Assembly: GCA_029007825.1 (NCBI GenBank)
Contig: JAQXIO010000029.1
Location: 80,481-144,480 of the forward strand
Direction of reading: 5' to 3'
Source: Bacteroidales bacterium
GTDB taxonomy: Bacteria > Bacteroidota > Bacteroidia > Bacteroidales > JAQXIO01
DNA length: 64,000 nt
Positions 42,980 through 51,424 of this stretch are shown here, in pieces. The first letter of the stretch is position 1; each line of letters opens with the position of its first letter. Both the position numbers and the translations under genes were made by a program. The notes beneath the pieces are model-generated. The model had not been told where the DNA came from and did no database searches. It worked only from the letters and a program-made list of their open reading frames with translations.

Positions 42980-43657
42980 ATGGATATTAAAGAAAAAGCG
43001 GCCCGAATGGTTGCAACAGCACAAGTTATTACAGTCGCATCGGTTGATGAAAATGGTTATCCCCGCCCCGTGGCAATGGTGAAACTCAAAGATGAGAATG
43101 GGGCGATGTATGTTTCGACCGGAACAAGTTCGGCCAAGACTGCGCATTTCAGGGCCAATCCCAAAGCGGGCGTCTCGATTGTAAAGGGTGGCGACAGTAT
43201 TGTTTACACGGGCGAAATGGAGATCGTTACGGACGAAACGGTAAAGCGCTCTCTTTGGAGTGATTGGATGCTTGACCACTTTCCCGGCGGGGTAGAAGAT
43301 CCGGAATATTGTGTGTTGAAGTTCACACCGATATCGGCAACTTACTGGATCGACAATGCATTTGTTAAAGATGAGAAATATATGAATCTGTATTGCCAGA
43401 GTTGCGGTATGCCGATGCAAACTGCCGATCAATTTGGGACGAACAAAGACGGTTCCGCAAACCGGGAGTATTGCTGCTATTGCTACAAAGACGGGGCGTT
43501 TGTCCAGGATTGCACCATGGAGGGAATGATCGAGCATTGTGTCCAGTATCTCGACGAGTTCAACGGGGCTTGTGATACTCAATACACAAAAGAAGAGGCG
43601 ATTGCGGAGATGAAGAAATTTTTCCCGAATTTAAAACGATGGAAAACAACGAATTGA
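42980..43657 (+). CDS. PNPOx-like flavin-binding protein with C-terminal zinc ribbon
   Basis: About 225 residues starting at MDIKEKAARMV. The first 130 residues are a pyridoxamine-phosphate-oxidase-like split barrel (VITVASVDENGYPRPVAMVKL, MYVSTGTSSAKTAHFRANPKAGVSIV), likely to bind FMN or F420-like cofactors. The last 90 residues hold a putative zinc ribbon (LYCQSCGMPMQ ... REYCCYCYKDG). The frame is open 16 codons upstream, but that start would overlap the preceding gene. The end overlaps the YdeI-like gene by 19 bases. Confidence 0.83.
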   Translation: MDIKEKAARMVATAQVITVASVDENGYPRPVAMVKLKDENGAMYVSTGTSSAKTAHFRANPKAGVSIVKGGDSIVYTGEMEIVTDETVKRSLWSDWMLDHFPGGVEDPEYCVLKFTPISATYWIDNAFVKDEKYMNLYCQSCGMPMQTADQFGTNKDGSANREYCCYCYKDGAFVQDCTMEGMIEHCVQYLDEFNGACDTQYTKEEAIAEMKKFFPNLKRWKTTN

Positions 43658-44202
43658 TCTTTGAAAACAGAGCGTTGTTCCGGGAATGGCTGGAAAGCGA
43701 AAGTGCAACAAGCGATGGTGTTTGGCTGATATTTTCCAAAACCGACAGGTTGAAAACCTTGTCGGCTCATGAAGCACTTGAAGAGGCATTATGCTTCGGC
43801 TGGATAGACGGTCAAATGCAATCCGTTGACGATGACAGGTATAAAAAGTATTTTGCCCGCCGAAGGATAAAGAGCAATTGGTCGGAAAAAAACAAAGAGC
43901 TTGCGCAGTGTCTTATAGAAAGAGGATTAATGACTCCGCATGGTTTAGATGCCATATCCTGTGCAAAGCAAAACGGACAGTGGGACAACTCCAAACGGAA
44001 TTCTGCCTCCGAAGAGCAGATTCTGATATTTAAGCAGCTTATTGAATCCCATGAACCAGCTTATGTCAATTTATCGGGTATGTCTGATTCTGTGCAACGC
44101 ACTTATACGTTGTTTTATTTTGATGCAAAATCAGACAAAACCCGCCAAGCTCGTCTGGAAAAGATTATCAACCGGCTCAATAAAAACCTGAAACCAATGT
44201 AA
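43639..44202 (+). CDS. YdeI/OmpD-associated family protein
   Basis: A 187-residue soluble protein with FENRALFREWLESESATSDGVWLIFSKTD, LSAHEALEEALCFGWIDGQMQSVDDDRYKKYFARRRIKSNWSEKNKELAQ and a C-terminal helical part. This is the YdeI/BOF (bacteriocin-protection) pattern, in which FGWIDG and FxPRRxxSxWS are hallmarks. The molecular function is not known. The start overlaps the preceding gene, suggesting translational coupling. Confidence 0.85.
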   Translation: MENNELIFENRALFREWLESESATSDGVWLIFSKTDRLKTLSAHEALEEALCFGWIDGQMQSVDDDRYKKYFARRRIKSNWSEKNKELAQCLIERGLMTPHGLDAISCAKQNGQWDNSKRNSASEEQILIFKQLIESHEPAYVNLSGMSDSVQRTYTLFYFDAKSDKTRQARLEKIINRLNKNLKPM

Positions 44203-44219
44203 TACGCTTCTTTTGGATT

Positions 44220-44521
44220 ATGAATATCGAAGAGTTGAGGAATTGTTGCTTTGCTGTAAAAAATGCAGAGGAGTGCACTTCTTAGGGAGAAGATTTGATA
44301 TCCTACAAAATAAAGAACAAGGTGTTCGCTTTTTTCTTTTACATCTGAAGGAGTCCGAATATTTTGTGGTTTTGAAATGCGACCCCGATAGAACGGTTGA
44401 ATTAAGGGAGAAGTATCAGGGCATTACCAAAGGATTCTATACCGGCGACACATTGAAATGGAATGATTTATATGTGAATGTTCCAAAAGGGGGGGATGTT
44501 TTATTCTCTTTTCCCATTTGA
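44220..44521 (+). pseudogene. Broken MmcQ/YjbR family gene
   Basis: The start MNIEELRNCCFAVKNAEECTS matches the MmcQ/YjbR N-terminus, then an in-frame TAG follows. The same frame continues GEDLISYKIKNKVFAFF, as expected for the family, and then at a T-run near 44330 the coding frame shifts to LLHLKESEYFVVLKCDPDRTVELREKYQGI and TGDTLKWNDLYVN, again typical. The C-terminal helices are missing or in another frame. So one nonsense change, one frameshift and probably a damaged end make it a pseudogene. Confidence 0.78.
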
Positions 44522-44608
44522 TGAGTTTTTTCAGTGTTAACATATAGGCTTTGTCGATTGTTACTATTATAGTGTATTTAGTGAATAAACCTTGTCGGTG
44601 ATTTATGG

Positions 44609-44941
44609 GTGGGGTATACAAATAATGGAGGGATGAAAGGGATATTTAGTGCTACTGAAGAATTCGAGAATAAAGAGAGGATTATTTTAAGGGATCATCT
44701 GGCTATAGAGAGAACCCGATTGGCTAATGAACGCACTCTTTTTTCTTATATACGTACGTCATTGTATCTTCTTACGGTGGGTGTCGGGATTTTCGAGATA
44801 AAGAGTATCCAGCACCTGAGGGGTGTAGCGTGGGTTTGCATATTTTTCAGTGTCGTGCTTTTTCTTGTCGGATTGTTCCGGTATTATCAGCTTAAAGAGC
44901 ATCTGAAAAAATATATCAGCGAGAGTAATGAGAATGGATAG
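44609..44941 (+). CDS. DUF202 (YidH-like) small membrane protein
   Basis: A 110-residue protein with the DUF202 core RDHLAIERTRLANERTLFSYIRTSLYLLTVGVG and two membrane spans (about residues 48-68 and 76-96). Homologues are inner-membrane proteins of unknown role. The start could be the ATG at 44609 or at 44633. Confidence 0.83.
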   Translation: MGYTNNGGMKGIFSATEEFENKERIILRDHLAIERTRLANERTLFSYIRTSLYLLTVGVGIFEIKSIQHLRGVAWVCIFFSVVLFLVGLFRYYQLKEHLKKYISESNENG

Positions 44942-45003
44942 TGGGATATTTTTCGTAATTTTGAAGGAAAGAGGGGCTTTCCTGAATAAATATTTTACCG
45001 GAT

Positions 45004-45417
45004 ATGGTTGCTCAGACAGAATTTAGCCTCAGGGCGAGGGAACGTGGTTTTCATTTAGTGACGGATGAGGTTGTGAGGGGTTTGCCGCCGTTGCCGCATA
45101 TGGGAGTATTGCATCTTTTTATAAAGCATTCGTCGGCGGGATTGTCAATCAATGAAAATGCGGATCCCGACGTGCAAACGGATCTTTCCGCAGTTTTTGA
45201 CCGTCTTATCCGTGAGCGTGAGTCTTATTATACTCATAATTGTGAAGGGGATGACGATATGCCTGCCCATGCCAAATCGACTCTTACAGGGGTGAGCCTG
45301 ACAATTCCCATAACAAACGGGCGCCTTAACTTAGGTGTCTGGCAGGGGATTTATCTTTGTGAGTTCCGTAACCGGGCTTCTGGCCGGAGGATCGTCGCGA
45401 CTGTAATAGGGGAGTGA
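45004..45417 (+). CDS. YjbQ/UPF0047 family protein
   Basis: A 137-residue single-domain protein matching the secondary thiamine-phosphate synthase (YjbQ) family along its length: GFHLVTDEV, GVLHLFIKHSSAGLSINENADPDV, NCEGDDDMPAHAKSTLTG and GRLNLGVWQGIYLCEFRN. The conserved His, Asp and Glu residues are present. Weak thiamine-phosphate synthase activity has been reported for the family; the physiological role is unsettled. Confidence 0.9.
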   Translation: MVAQTEFSLRARERGFHLVTDEVVRGLPPLPHMGVLHLFIKHSSAGLSINENADPDVQTDLSAVFDRLIRERESYYTHNCEGDDDMPAHAKSTLTGVSLTIPITNGRLNLGVWQGIYLCEFRNRASGRRIVATVIGE

Positions 45418-45669
45418 CGGAGTTCAGATTGTGTGCCAGATTGTTTATAATAAGGTTATTATCTCCGTATTGATTTGAGTGTAGATATTAGTATCTTTTT
45501 AATCCGACCGACTTTTGCATTTTATTGGGGAGTATTAAAATATTGGGTTATTTCTGACCCCTTTTCGATTGAGAGGGCTGATTGAGCTGGTGTATCTTTT
45601 ATAGCCGGCATAATTTAAGATTCGGTTTTGTTCTTATCTTTCGGGGATATTTGTTTCAATATTATAAAA

Positions 45670-46002
45670 ATGGAAAATCTGAAAATCGCCTACTGCGGAC
45701 TTTATTGCGGTGAGTGCGGAAAATTAAAGAGGGGTAGGTGTCCGGGCTGTTATGCTAATGAGAAGGCTACGTGGTGCGAGATTCGTAAATGTTGTATGGA
45801 ACATGGTTTTATGAGTTGTGCAGATTGCACGCTTATGTTGTTGAGGGATTGTAAGAAGTACAACAATATTTTTGCGAAGGTGATCGGTTTTGTTACGAGG
45901 ACGGAGCGGAGCAAGTGTATCGATCGTATTCGTGAAATCGGTTATGAGGCTTTTGCCAAGGAGATGGGCGACCTGAAAATTATGTCGATCAGGAGAAGAT
46001 GA
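45670..46002 (+). CDS. DUF3795 Cys-rich protein
   Basis: About 110 residues starting at MENLKIAYCGLYCGECGKLKRGRCPGC. The many cysteines (YCGLYCGEC, RCPGC, WCEIRKCC, CADC) suggest metal binding. This is the DUF3795 pattern common in Bacteroidota and Firmicutes; no function is known. The frame is open 14 codons further upstream, but the chosen start matches homologues. Confidence 0.85.
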   Translation: MENLKIAYCGLYCGECGKLKRGRCPGCYANEKATWCEIRKCCMEHGFMSCADCTLMLLRDCKKYNNIFAKVIGFVTRTERSKCIDRIREIGYEAFAKEMGDLKIMSIRRR

Positions 46003-46056
46003 GTTTCAGATACCGGATATTTTCGATTTTATCGTTTAGATATATTATCACAAAGT

Positions 46057-46093
46057 AAAAACGGATGATGCAGGTGCAGTCATCCGTTTTTTT
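46057..46093. terminator. Bidirectional intrinsic terminator
   Basis: AAAAACGGATGA pairs with TCATCCGTTTTT with A and T runs on both sides, between the convergent DUF3795 and fimbrial genes. Confidence 0.88.
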
Positions 46094-46140
46094 AACATCT
46101 CTCCGATGGAAAGATGTTTCAGAAGGGTAGTGAGTGGAGG

Positions 46141-47436
46141 TCATTTATCTTTTACTATAACTGCTGTACAGGGTTCGAATGTATTGCCTGAGATGCTGAT
46201 TTCCATACCGTTGTCTTCAAATTTCCCATGTCGTATGGTTCCCCGGTTTCGTACATTTCTTTCCGTACTGTTTGCAGAAGGGGGATTAAATGCCTTTCCG
46301 GGATTATCTTTTCCCGTGGTTGTGACTTTGCCGATTGTAACTTCGTAGATGTGATTACGCAGGATATGGGGAAAGGTTTGCCCTGCTCCGACAAATCCTC
46401 CGCCTCCTCCTTCGTCCCATACTGTTTCACTGCCGGGCGGTCCTTGTGAAGGATTATATTCGTAATAAGGACGCCCATTAATGAAGTGCCAGATGATCCG
46501 GAAATCGATTCTGTAATAGCTCTCGGGATTTCCGTTGTATTCACCTGCCACCACCAGACAGGTGGCGTTTGTGGCATTGTCGGTTTCTGCTCCGGTTGTT
46601 TCCAGAATGTAGATTGCACCGTTAAGTTGCTTTTCGGCAGGGTCTGGTAGGGGATAGTAGATCGGATCCTTAATACGTCCGGAGTCAGGAGGTACGGATG
46701 GTTTCAGAAATCTGAGCTCTCCGTTGTAGGGGTGAGGTGCCATCGATGAGATGGCTGCCGTATCCGGTGCGACGCATCCCCGTGTGTTGCGATTATAGAC
46801 ATAGACTCCGTTTAATGTAAAATTGTCGATGTCTGCATCTAACCTGACATCTACACGGGCGAGTGCCATGTATAGGGTGATCGGGTTTGTTGCGAGGTTT
46901 TCTACGGTATTTTCATCGATCGGGGTCAATATGCTTTCACCCCACATTGGGATCGAACGGAAATCCGAATCGGTATGCGGCCATCTGTCGTTGTTTGTAA
47001 ATCTGAGCCTTTTCAGAACATCGTTTTTATTACCTTCTTTGTTCTGTGCTGCTGTAACTGCTTCATGGGCGTTCGCTATGATTACGAGTCGATATTGGTT
47101 GCCGGGGTCTTTTTTTAGCGTTGCTTCGAATGTCTTTTTTGAGAAATTCCCCGAGCCGGGGTCATCGTTAATGGTCCGGCCTTCTACGCTGTAATCAAAG
47201 ATTTCCCTGTCTGCTTCGTCTTTTTTGAATACGAGCAGATCGATGGTTTCAATTTTATTTTCTATCTGCGGATTGGTTGTCCGGGCAGATGTCCTTTCCG
47301 CTGCAATTCTTATAGTAATATCCGATCTGTTGTCGTGTTCCTTACTGGAAAGGACTTCGACTTCTTTCGTGCATGCTGCTGTTCCTGCCATAAGCAGAAA
47401 GGCGATGAATATTATTATATAATTGTTGTGTCTCAT
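46141..47436 (-). CDS. FimA/Mfa1-like fimbrial lipoprotein (distal gene of locus)
   Basis: A 431-residue lipoprotein with signal ending at Cys22 (LLMAGTAAC). The N-terminal domain has TIRIAAERTSARTTNPQIENKIETIDLLVFKKDE and YRLVIIANAHEAV, the transthyretin-like pattern of P. gingivalis FimA-type pilins. The C-terminal domain ends in NHIYEVTIGKVTTTGKDNPG. After Arg-gingipain-type cleavage or its equivalent such proteins polymerise by strand exchange. As the third gene after a major subunit and an anchor, it could be an accessory or tip component. Confidence 0.82.
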   Translation of the reverse strand: MRHNNYIIIFIAFLLMAGTAACTKEVEVLSSKEHDNRSDITIRIAAERTSARTTNPQIENKIETIDLLVFKKDEADREIFDYSVEGRTINDDPGSGNFSKKTFEATLKKDPGNQYRLVIIANAHEAVTAAQNKEGNKNDVLKRLRFTNNDRWPHTDSDFRSIPMWGESILTPIDENTVENLATNPITLYMALARVDVRLDADIDNFTLNGVYVYNRNTRGCVAPDTAAISSMAPHPYNGELRFLKPSVPPDSGRIKDPIYYPLPDPAEKQLNGAIYILETTGAETDNATNATCLVVAGEYNGNPESYYRIDFRIIWHFINGRPYYEYNPSQGPPGSETVWDEGGGGGFVGAGQTFPHILRNHIYEVTIGKVTTTGKDNPGKAFNPPSANSTERNVRNRGTIRHGKFEDNGMEISISGNTFEPCTAVIVKDK

Positions 47437-47530
47437 TAATTCAAGAACTTTATTTGTTACCGGATAGCCAGAGGAATAAGATTATTTTTCTTCCTGAGTA
47501 CCTGCATTTTTGTCTCACGGACAGAGCCGG

Positions 47531-48460
47531 TTAAATTTCTTCATCGGGTTTGATCGCATACCAGTCATTGATTTTTAACGAAATGATTTTTAAGTTCGGA
47601 CCAATGGTTAATTTGAAATCGAACTCGTCGTAATACTCCAATTTTTCATCAGAGTCGTAAATGTGTTCACCGTTTACGGTTATTTTAGCCAGTTCATCAG
47701 CAATGTTCAGAGATTGTCCGGCTGTGATATTATTGTTTTTATCCCTTTCTTCCAGTTGTATCCGGAGGTCGGAGTTCATCCATATTCGCATCGTCCTGAA
47801 CAGGTAAAGGCCGGAAGATGTTATTGTGTGGCCGACTATTGTTTCCGTGTGAGGTATATAAATTCTATAGGAGTCCGGTTGCGGTTTGTTATTGTAATCA
47901 TATGTTCCGTTGTTTCCGTGTATATAGGTTTCTACAGTTGAATTTTCCGGAAGTGTGTAATCTTCGAACTCGACCGTTAAATTGATATTGTTCGTATTTT
48001 TAGATAAGCGCATGGTGTCGTAAGTAAGCATCGGGTCTGTTTTTCTGACTACAAAATTCTGACAGGCATGGTATATATCGTCTTGTTTATATTCAATCCT
48101 GTTTCCGATCAGAGAGGTGCGCAATGTGCTGCGTTTTTCCGCTCGGGCGGTGGCGTAGTGACTGGTGTGGTTTATCAATGCGACGATTGTATAATTTCCT
48201 ATATTCTGTTTAGGTATATAGGCCATATAGTATGGGCCTGACAACTGGCTTTTTAAATAGACGTACTTTTTTACCAAGTTACCGTTTTCATCGTATAGAT
48301 ACAGATCGACCTGACTGACGATGTCTTTATATTTGTATTCCGGCATTATCACGTCAAAACAGATATAATGCCCGCTGAGGTAGTCGCTAAGGTCTTCCTT
48401 AATACAGCTTCCAAAGGACAATAATACAGTTATTACTATCAATGTATGTCTTATATTCAT
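47531..48460 (-). CDS. FimB/Mfa2-family fimbrial anchor lipoprotein
   Basis: About 309 residues starting at MNIRHTLIVITVLLSFGSC (lipoprotein Cys near 19). Characteristic are FDVIMPEYKYKDIVSQVDLYLYDENGNLV, IGNYTIVALINHTSHY and the late FKLTIGPNLKIISLKINDW. Mfa2/FimB proteins anchor the fimbria to the outer membrane and end polymerisation. An upstream in-frame start would add 13 residues but no signal peptide. Between two major-subunit-like genes on the minus strand. Confidence 0.85.
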   Translation of the reverse strand: MNIRHTLIVITVLLSFGSCIKEDLSDYLSGHYICFDVIMPEYKYKDIVSQVDLYLYDENGNLVKKYVYLKSQLSGPYYMAYIPKQNIGNYTIVALINHTSHYATARAEKRSTLRTSLIGNRIEYKQDDIYHACQNFVVRKTDPMLTYDTMRLSKNTNNINLTVEFEDYTLPENSTVETYIHGNNGTYDYNNKPQPDSYRIYIPHTETIVGHTITSSGLYLFRTMRIWMNSDLRIQLEERDKNNNITAGQSLNIADELAKITVNGEHIYDSDEKLEYYDEFDFKLTIGPNLKIISLKINDWYAIKPDEEI

Positions 48461-48550
48461 TGAGGAGCGGTTTTGTCGGGTACCGGATGAATTTGCCAAA
48501 AAGGGATATACCGGAATATGTTATCGCGGTATATCCCTATGATGTTTAAA

Positions 48551-49882
48551 TTAGATTTCTTCTTCCTGAATGATTTTAGACCATGGTAAAACGGTTACAG
48601 TTATGGTAACGGTAGTTTCCTGAGGAATTATTTCTCCCGGCTTTACTATCTCCGACGGGTCTCCCAAATCTTTAATACCTGTAACGGCTATTTCGTAGTA
48701 GTGATTCCTGATTACGGAATATTGTTTTTCCATATCTGTTCTTTCATCTTTGTCCCGGATTGCAAATTTGTGATAGTTCAGACCTTTATCGTAATGCTTG
48801 ATTTCAGTTCCGGCATCGGGTTGCAGGGTAGAAGCCGGGTCGTTGTCAACGATGTAGCGTTCTCCGCTTATCACGATGGTATAGAATGTTCCGTCGGGAT
48901 TTCTGGAGCCTGCCTGGCTTATATCCTGATGGCTTCTTATTTCCGCGTCGGTCGGCTCATATTGGGTTTTCAACTGGATGTATGTCGTATTTCCGTAGTA
49001 CTGGTGATTTTGCCGGTCTAACTTCGTCGTATTTTCTATTGTGTAGAAAAAGTCCGTTAAAGGTGTTGTGGGCTGGGAGACGGCTTTATAGCCTTGATAG
49101 TTTGTGAAAATAGGGTTTTGCTTGCCCGGATCGAACGAGTTTTCCCAACTTTCTTCGTGTACTGCGCTGATCACTTTCCCATGTCCTGTCTGCGGTGGAG
49201 CGATGGTTCCTTCGTGTTGTCCGACAAGAAAATAGTTTCTGGGGACAGAGCCTAATCTGTATTCCGGAGTTAAGAATTCACCTTCCATATTCGAATTATC
49301 ACCTTTTTTTATGCTTCCAAGTTTTACTTTTGCGGCGATGCGTCCTATTTCGAGAGGTATATTTACCGGTGTATCGACAGTTCCGCCGTCATCGACGGTT
49401 ACCGATTTTCCCCATAACGTACCGATGAAAAAATCGTTATTGGCGATGTCCGGAAGGTCTGCGGTTGCGAATGCATCCTGTAGTGTTCTTCTCTCGTACG
49501 CCCCGCGGTAACCACTTGCTGCGCTTAATGCCGGATTATTAGAGAATACGTAGATGTATTTCTCTCCCGGGGAGATGGTGAACTGATCTGTTACGCCTCC
49601 TATACAATTAAGGTCGTATTCTTTTTCAAAGCTGCCTTCGGGCGCTTTGAATATCACGACTTTTACCGTTCCGGCGATATTGCTTTCAGTGCCTTCCGTA
49701 TTCTGGGTAGCACCTCCTGCCGCACGTCCCCTTGTTCCGTTGATGATTGTCAGGCGGGCATAACTTTCTTCGGCGGGAATATCAGAGTCTCCCGGGTTTC
49801 CACAACATTCTACTTTTTCGTTGGTACAACCTGCAAGTGCTGTAATAAACAGGCCCATTGCAAATAAGAGTTTTGCTTTCAT
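48551..49882 (-). CDS. Mfa1-like major fimbrial subunit lipoprotein
   Basis: A 443-residue lipoprotein with signal MKAKLLFAMGLFITALAGC. The N-terminal domain has YARLTIINGTRGRAAGG and VKVVIFKAPEGSFEKEY; the C-terminal domain includes VIRNHYYEIAVTGIKDLGDPS and ends in TITVTVLPWSKIIQEEEI, the W-x-x-x-(x)-Q-end pattern of Mfa1-family donor strands. First gene of the fimbrial locus, downstream of a TATATTTG box, so probably the main polymerising subunit. Confidence 0.87.
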   Translation of the reverse strand: MKAKLLFAMGLFITALAGCTNEKVECCGNPGDSDIPAEESYARLTIINGTRGRAAGGATQNTEGTESNIAGTVKVVIFKAPEGSFEKEYDLNCIGGVTDQFTISPGEKYIYVFSNNPALSAASGYRGAYERRTLQDAFATADLPDIANNDFFIGTLWGKSVTVDDGGTVDTPVNIPLEIGRIAAKVKLGSIKKGDNSNMEGEFLTPEYRLGSVPRNYFLVGQHEGTIAPPQTGHGKVISAVHEESWENSFDPGKQNPIFTNYQGYKAVSQPTTPLTDFFYTIENTTKLDRQNHQYYGNTTYIQLKTQYEPTDAEIRSHQDISQAGSRNPDGTFYTIVISGERYIVDNDPASTLQPDAGTEIKHYDKGLNYHKFAIRDKDERTDMEKQYSVIRNHYYEIAVTGIKDLGDPSEIVKPGEIIPQETTVTITVTVLPWSKIIQEEEI

Positions 49883-50280
49883 AATTCAAGTATTAGTAAA
49901 TTAGTAACTCTCAATGGCAAGTTTCTCATAAGGAAAGATTGCGGATCATTCCGACACTTGTGGGCCTAAAAGTGTTTTTTTCTTTTCTTGTTCCTTAGAG
50001 TTGTGTCCAAATATAGATGCTATCATTTCTAATAATCGCGATAATTTGTTCTTATACCGTACTGTTTCATTTTTTTATTGTTCTGATTCCGGCACAAAAT
50101 ATGAGTTTTTTTTGTTTGCCGGGATATTTCGATTGCAGGATGTTTGTTTTGTCTTCTGGGATTTTATAAATGTCCGTTTTATTACGAACAGCGGAAGATG
50201 AAAAAGGCATTCGTGCGATTCTTGTTGTTTTTCTGCATTTGCCGTGTAGGCTTTTGTTGTGTTGTTTTCATGAAATAAAA
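49883..50280. other. Intergenic region upstream of the fimbrial locus
   Basis: About 400 bases without a gene. It contains the likely fimbrial promoter near 50008 and ends at the terminator of the esterase gene. A 66-codon plus-strand frame at 50001 has no protein-like pattern. Confidence 0.45.
50008..50015 (-). promoter_or_regulatory. -7 box of the fimbrial locus
   Basis: TATATTTG on the minus strand, about 125 bases upstream of the first fimbrial gene. This would give a leader of over 100 bases. Confidence 0.45.
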
Positions 50281-50308
50281 AAGGAAGCTTGCAAAAGCAG
50301 GCTTCCTT
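50281..50308 (-). terminator. Intrinsic terminator of the carbohydrate operon
   Basis: AAGGAAGCTTGC and GCAGGCTTCCTT form a hairpin with a 4-base loop; on the minus strand a T-run follows. It lies 24 bases after the stop of the esterase gene. Confidence 0.85.
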
Positions 50309-50331
50309 ATCTATGTTTTTTATACTTAATA

Positions 50332-51240
50332 TTATTTAGTCAGACCTAATGTTTTGAACCATTCTTCTGCACGTAGCGGCCATTCGTTTACGGTGTGCCC
50401 TGTATTGCGCATTCCGTATCCGTGTCCTCCCGTCGGATAGACAAACATGGTTGCCGGCACTTCATTCAACATCAGGTTGTAATAGTAAACCAGTGTGCCG
50501 TCGATAAACGGATGGTCGTTTTCAGCCTGTACAATCATGCAGGGGGGGGTATCTTTGCTGAGCGGTAGTTCGGGGGCGGATTTTAAAGTGCGTTCTTTTA
50601 CATCTTCTCCGGCGAGATAGGCCGGATATATTAAAAGTGTATAGTCGGGACGGCAGCTGACCTTGTCGATTTCATCGAATGCGGTATAGGTACGATTATT
50701 AAAGTTTGTTGATGCCGAAGCAGACAGGTGCCCACCTGCCGAGAAACCCATTATTCCGATTTGGTTAGGATTAATTCCCCATTCTTTTGCGTGGTAACGT
50801 ACGTAGCTGATGGCTCTCTGCGCGTCTTGCAAGGCAACGGCATTCTTTTCCTTGCCTTCCCTGCGGGGTACGCGGTAACGGAGCAGAATGGCGGTGATGC
50901 CGTTCGAGTTCAGCCATTGGCATATTTCGGTGCCTTCTATATCTTCAGCCAAAACATAATAACCTCCGCCGGGACATACGATCATTGCAGCTCCGGTTGC
51001 CAATCCGGCCGGTGCAGGATAATAAGTGACGGTAGGATTAGAGACATTTGAACGTACGTGGATAATTTTTCCACCTACTCCCGGTTCGTCACCGTTTTTA
51101 AGTATTTCTTTTTCTTTCAGGTTTGTTTCTTTCAGCATTTTCTGCGGAAAGAGGTCGATGGGTTTATAGGCTTCCTGGGCTATTAATCCGCAAAGGGTCA
51201 GCATGCCACAGGCTAATGCAGAGATTAATTTTTTTTTCAT
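50332..51240 (-). CDS. Secreted alpha/beta hydrolase (carbohydrate esterase-like)
   Basis: A 302-residue protein with signal peptide MKKKLISALACGMLTLCGLIAQ. The oxyanion motif is CPGGGYYVLA, the nucleophile motif is GFSAGGHL (Ser), the acid is probably in AENDHPFIDGTL (Asp), and the His in PTGGHGYG. This is the BD-FAE/acetyl-xylan-esterase-like pattern. Last gene of a minus-strand group with sugar-isomerase-like proteins, so deacylation of a plant glycan is a reasonable guess. Confidence 0.85.
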   Translation of the reverse strand: MKKKLISALACGMLTLCGLIAQEAYKPIDLFPQKMLKETNLKEKEILKNGDEPGVGGKIIHVRSNVSNPTVTYYPAPAGLATGAAMIVCPGGGYYVLAEDIEGTEICQWLNSNGITAILLRYRVPRREGKEKNAVALQDAQRAISYVRYHAKEWGINPNQIGIMGFSAGGHLSASASTNFNNRTYTAFDEIDKVSCRPDYTLLIYPAYLAGEDVKERTLKSAPELPLSKDTPPCMIVQAENDHPFIDGTLVYYYNLMLNEVPATMFVYPTGGHGYGMRNTGHTVNEWPLRAEEWFKTLGLTK

Positions 51241-51276
51241 CGTTTTTTCTTATGTTTTAAACTATAAATTGGTTTC

Positions 51277-51340
51277 AATAAACGCTTGGCCTCAGCATAA
51301 TCAAGCAAGTTCGCTTCTACGTTCAGCTTGTGGTTTATTT
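51277..51340 (-). repeat. Dispersed intergenic palindromic repeat, copy 1
   Basis: About 64 bases bounded by AATAAACG and GTTTATTT, with the inner word CCTCAGCATAAT. Two further copies in the same orientation are at 51360-51424 and 54177-54240. Diverged most in the centre. Confidence 0.7.
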
Positions 51341-51359
51341 AAATCGATAAACCGCTTTG

Positions 51360-51424
51360 AATAAACGTTGCGCTTCAGCATAGTTCAAGTAAACTTGACT
51401 CTGCGTTCGGCTTGCAGTTTATTT
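51360..51424 (-). repeat. Dispersed intergenic palindromic repeat, copy 2
   Basis: Same element as copy 1, 20 bases away. Centre TTCAAGTAAACTTGA is palindromic. It overlaps the last codon and stop of the neighbouring minus-strand gene. Confidence 0.72.
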
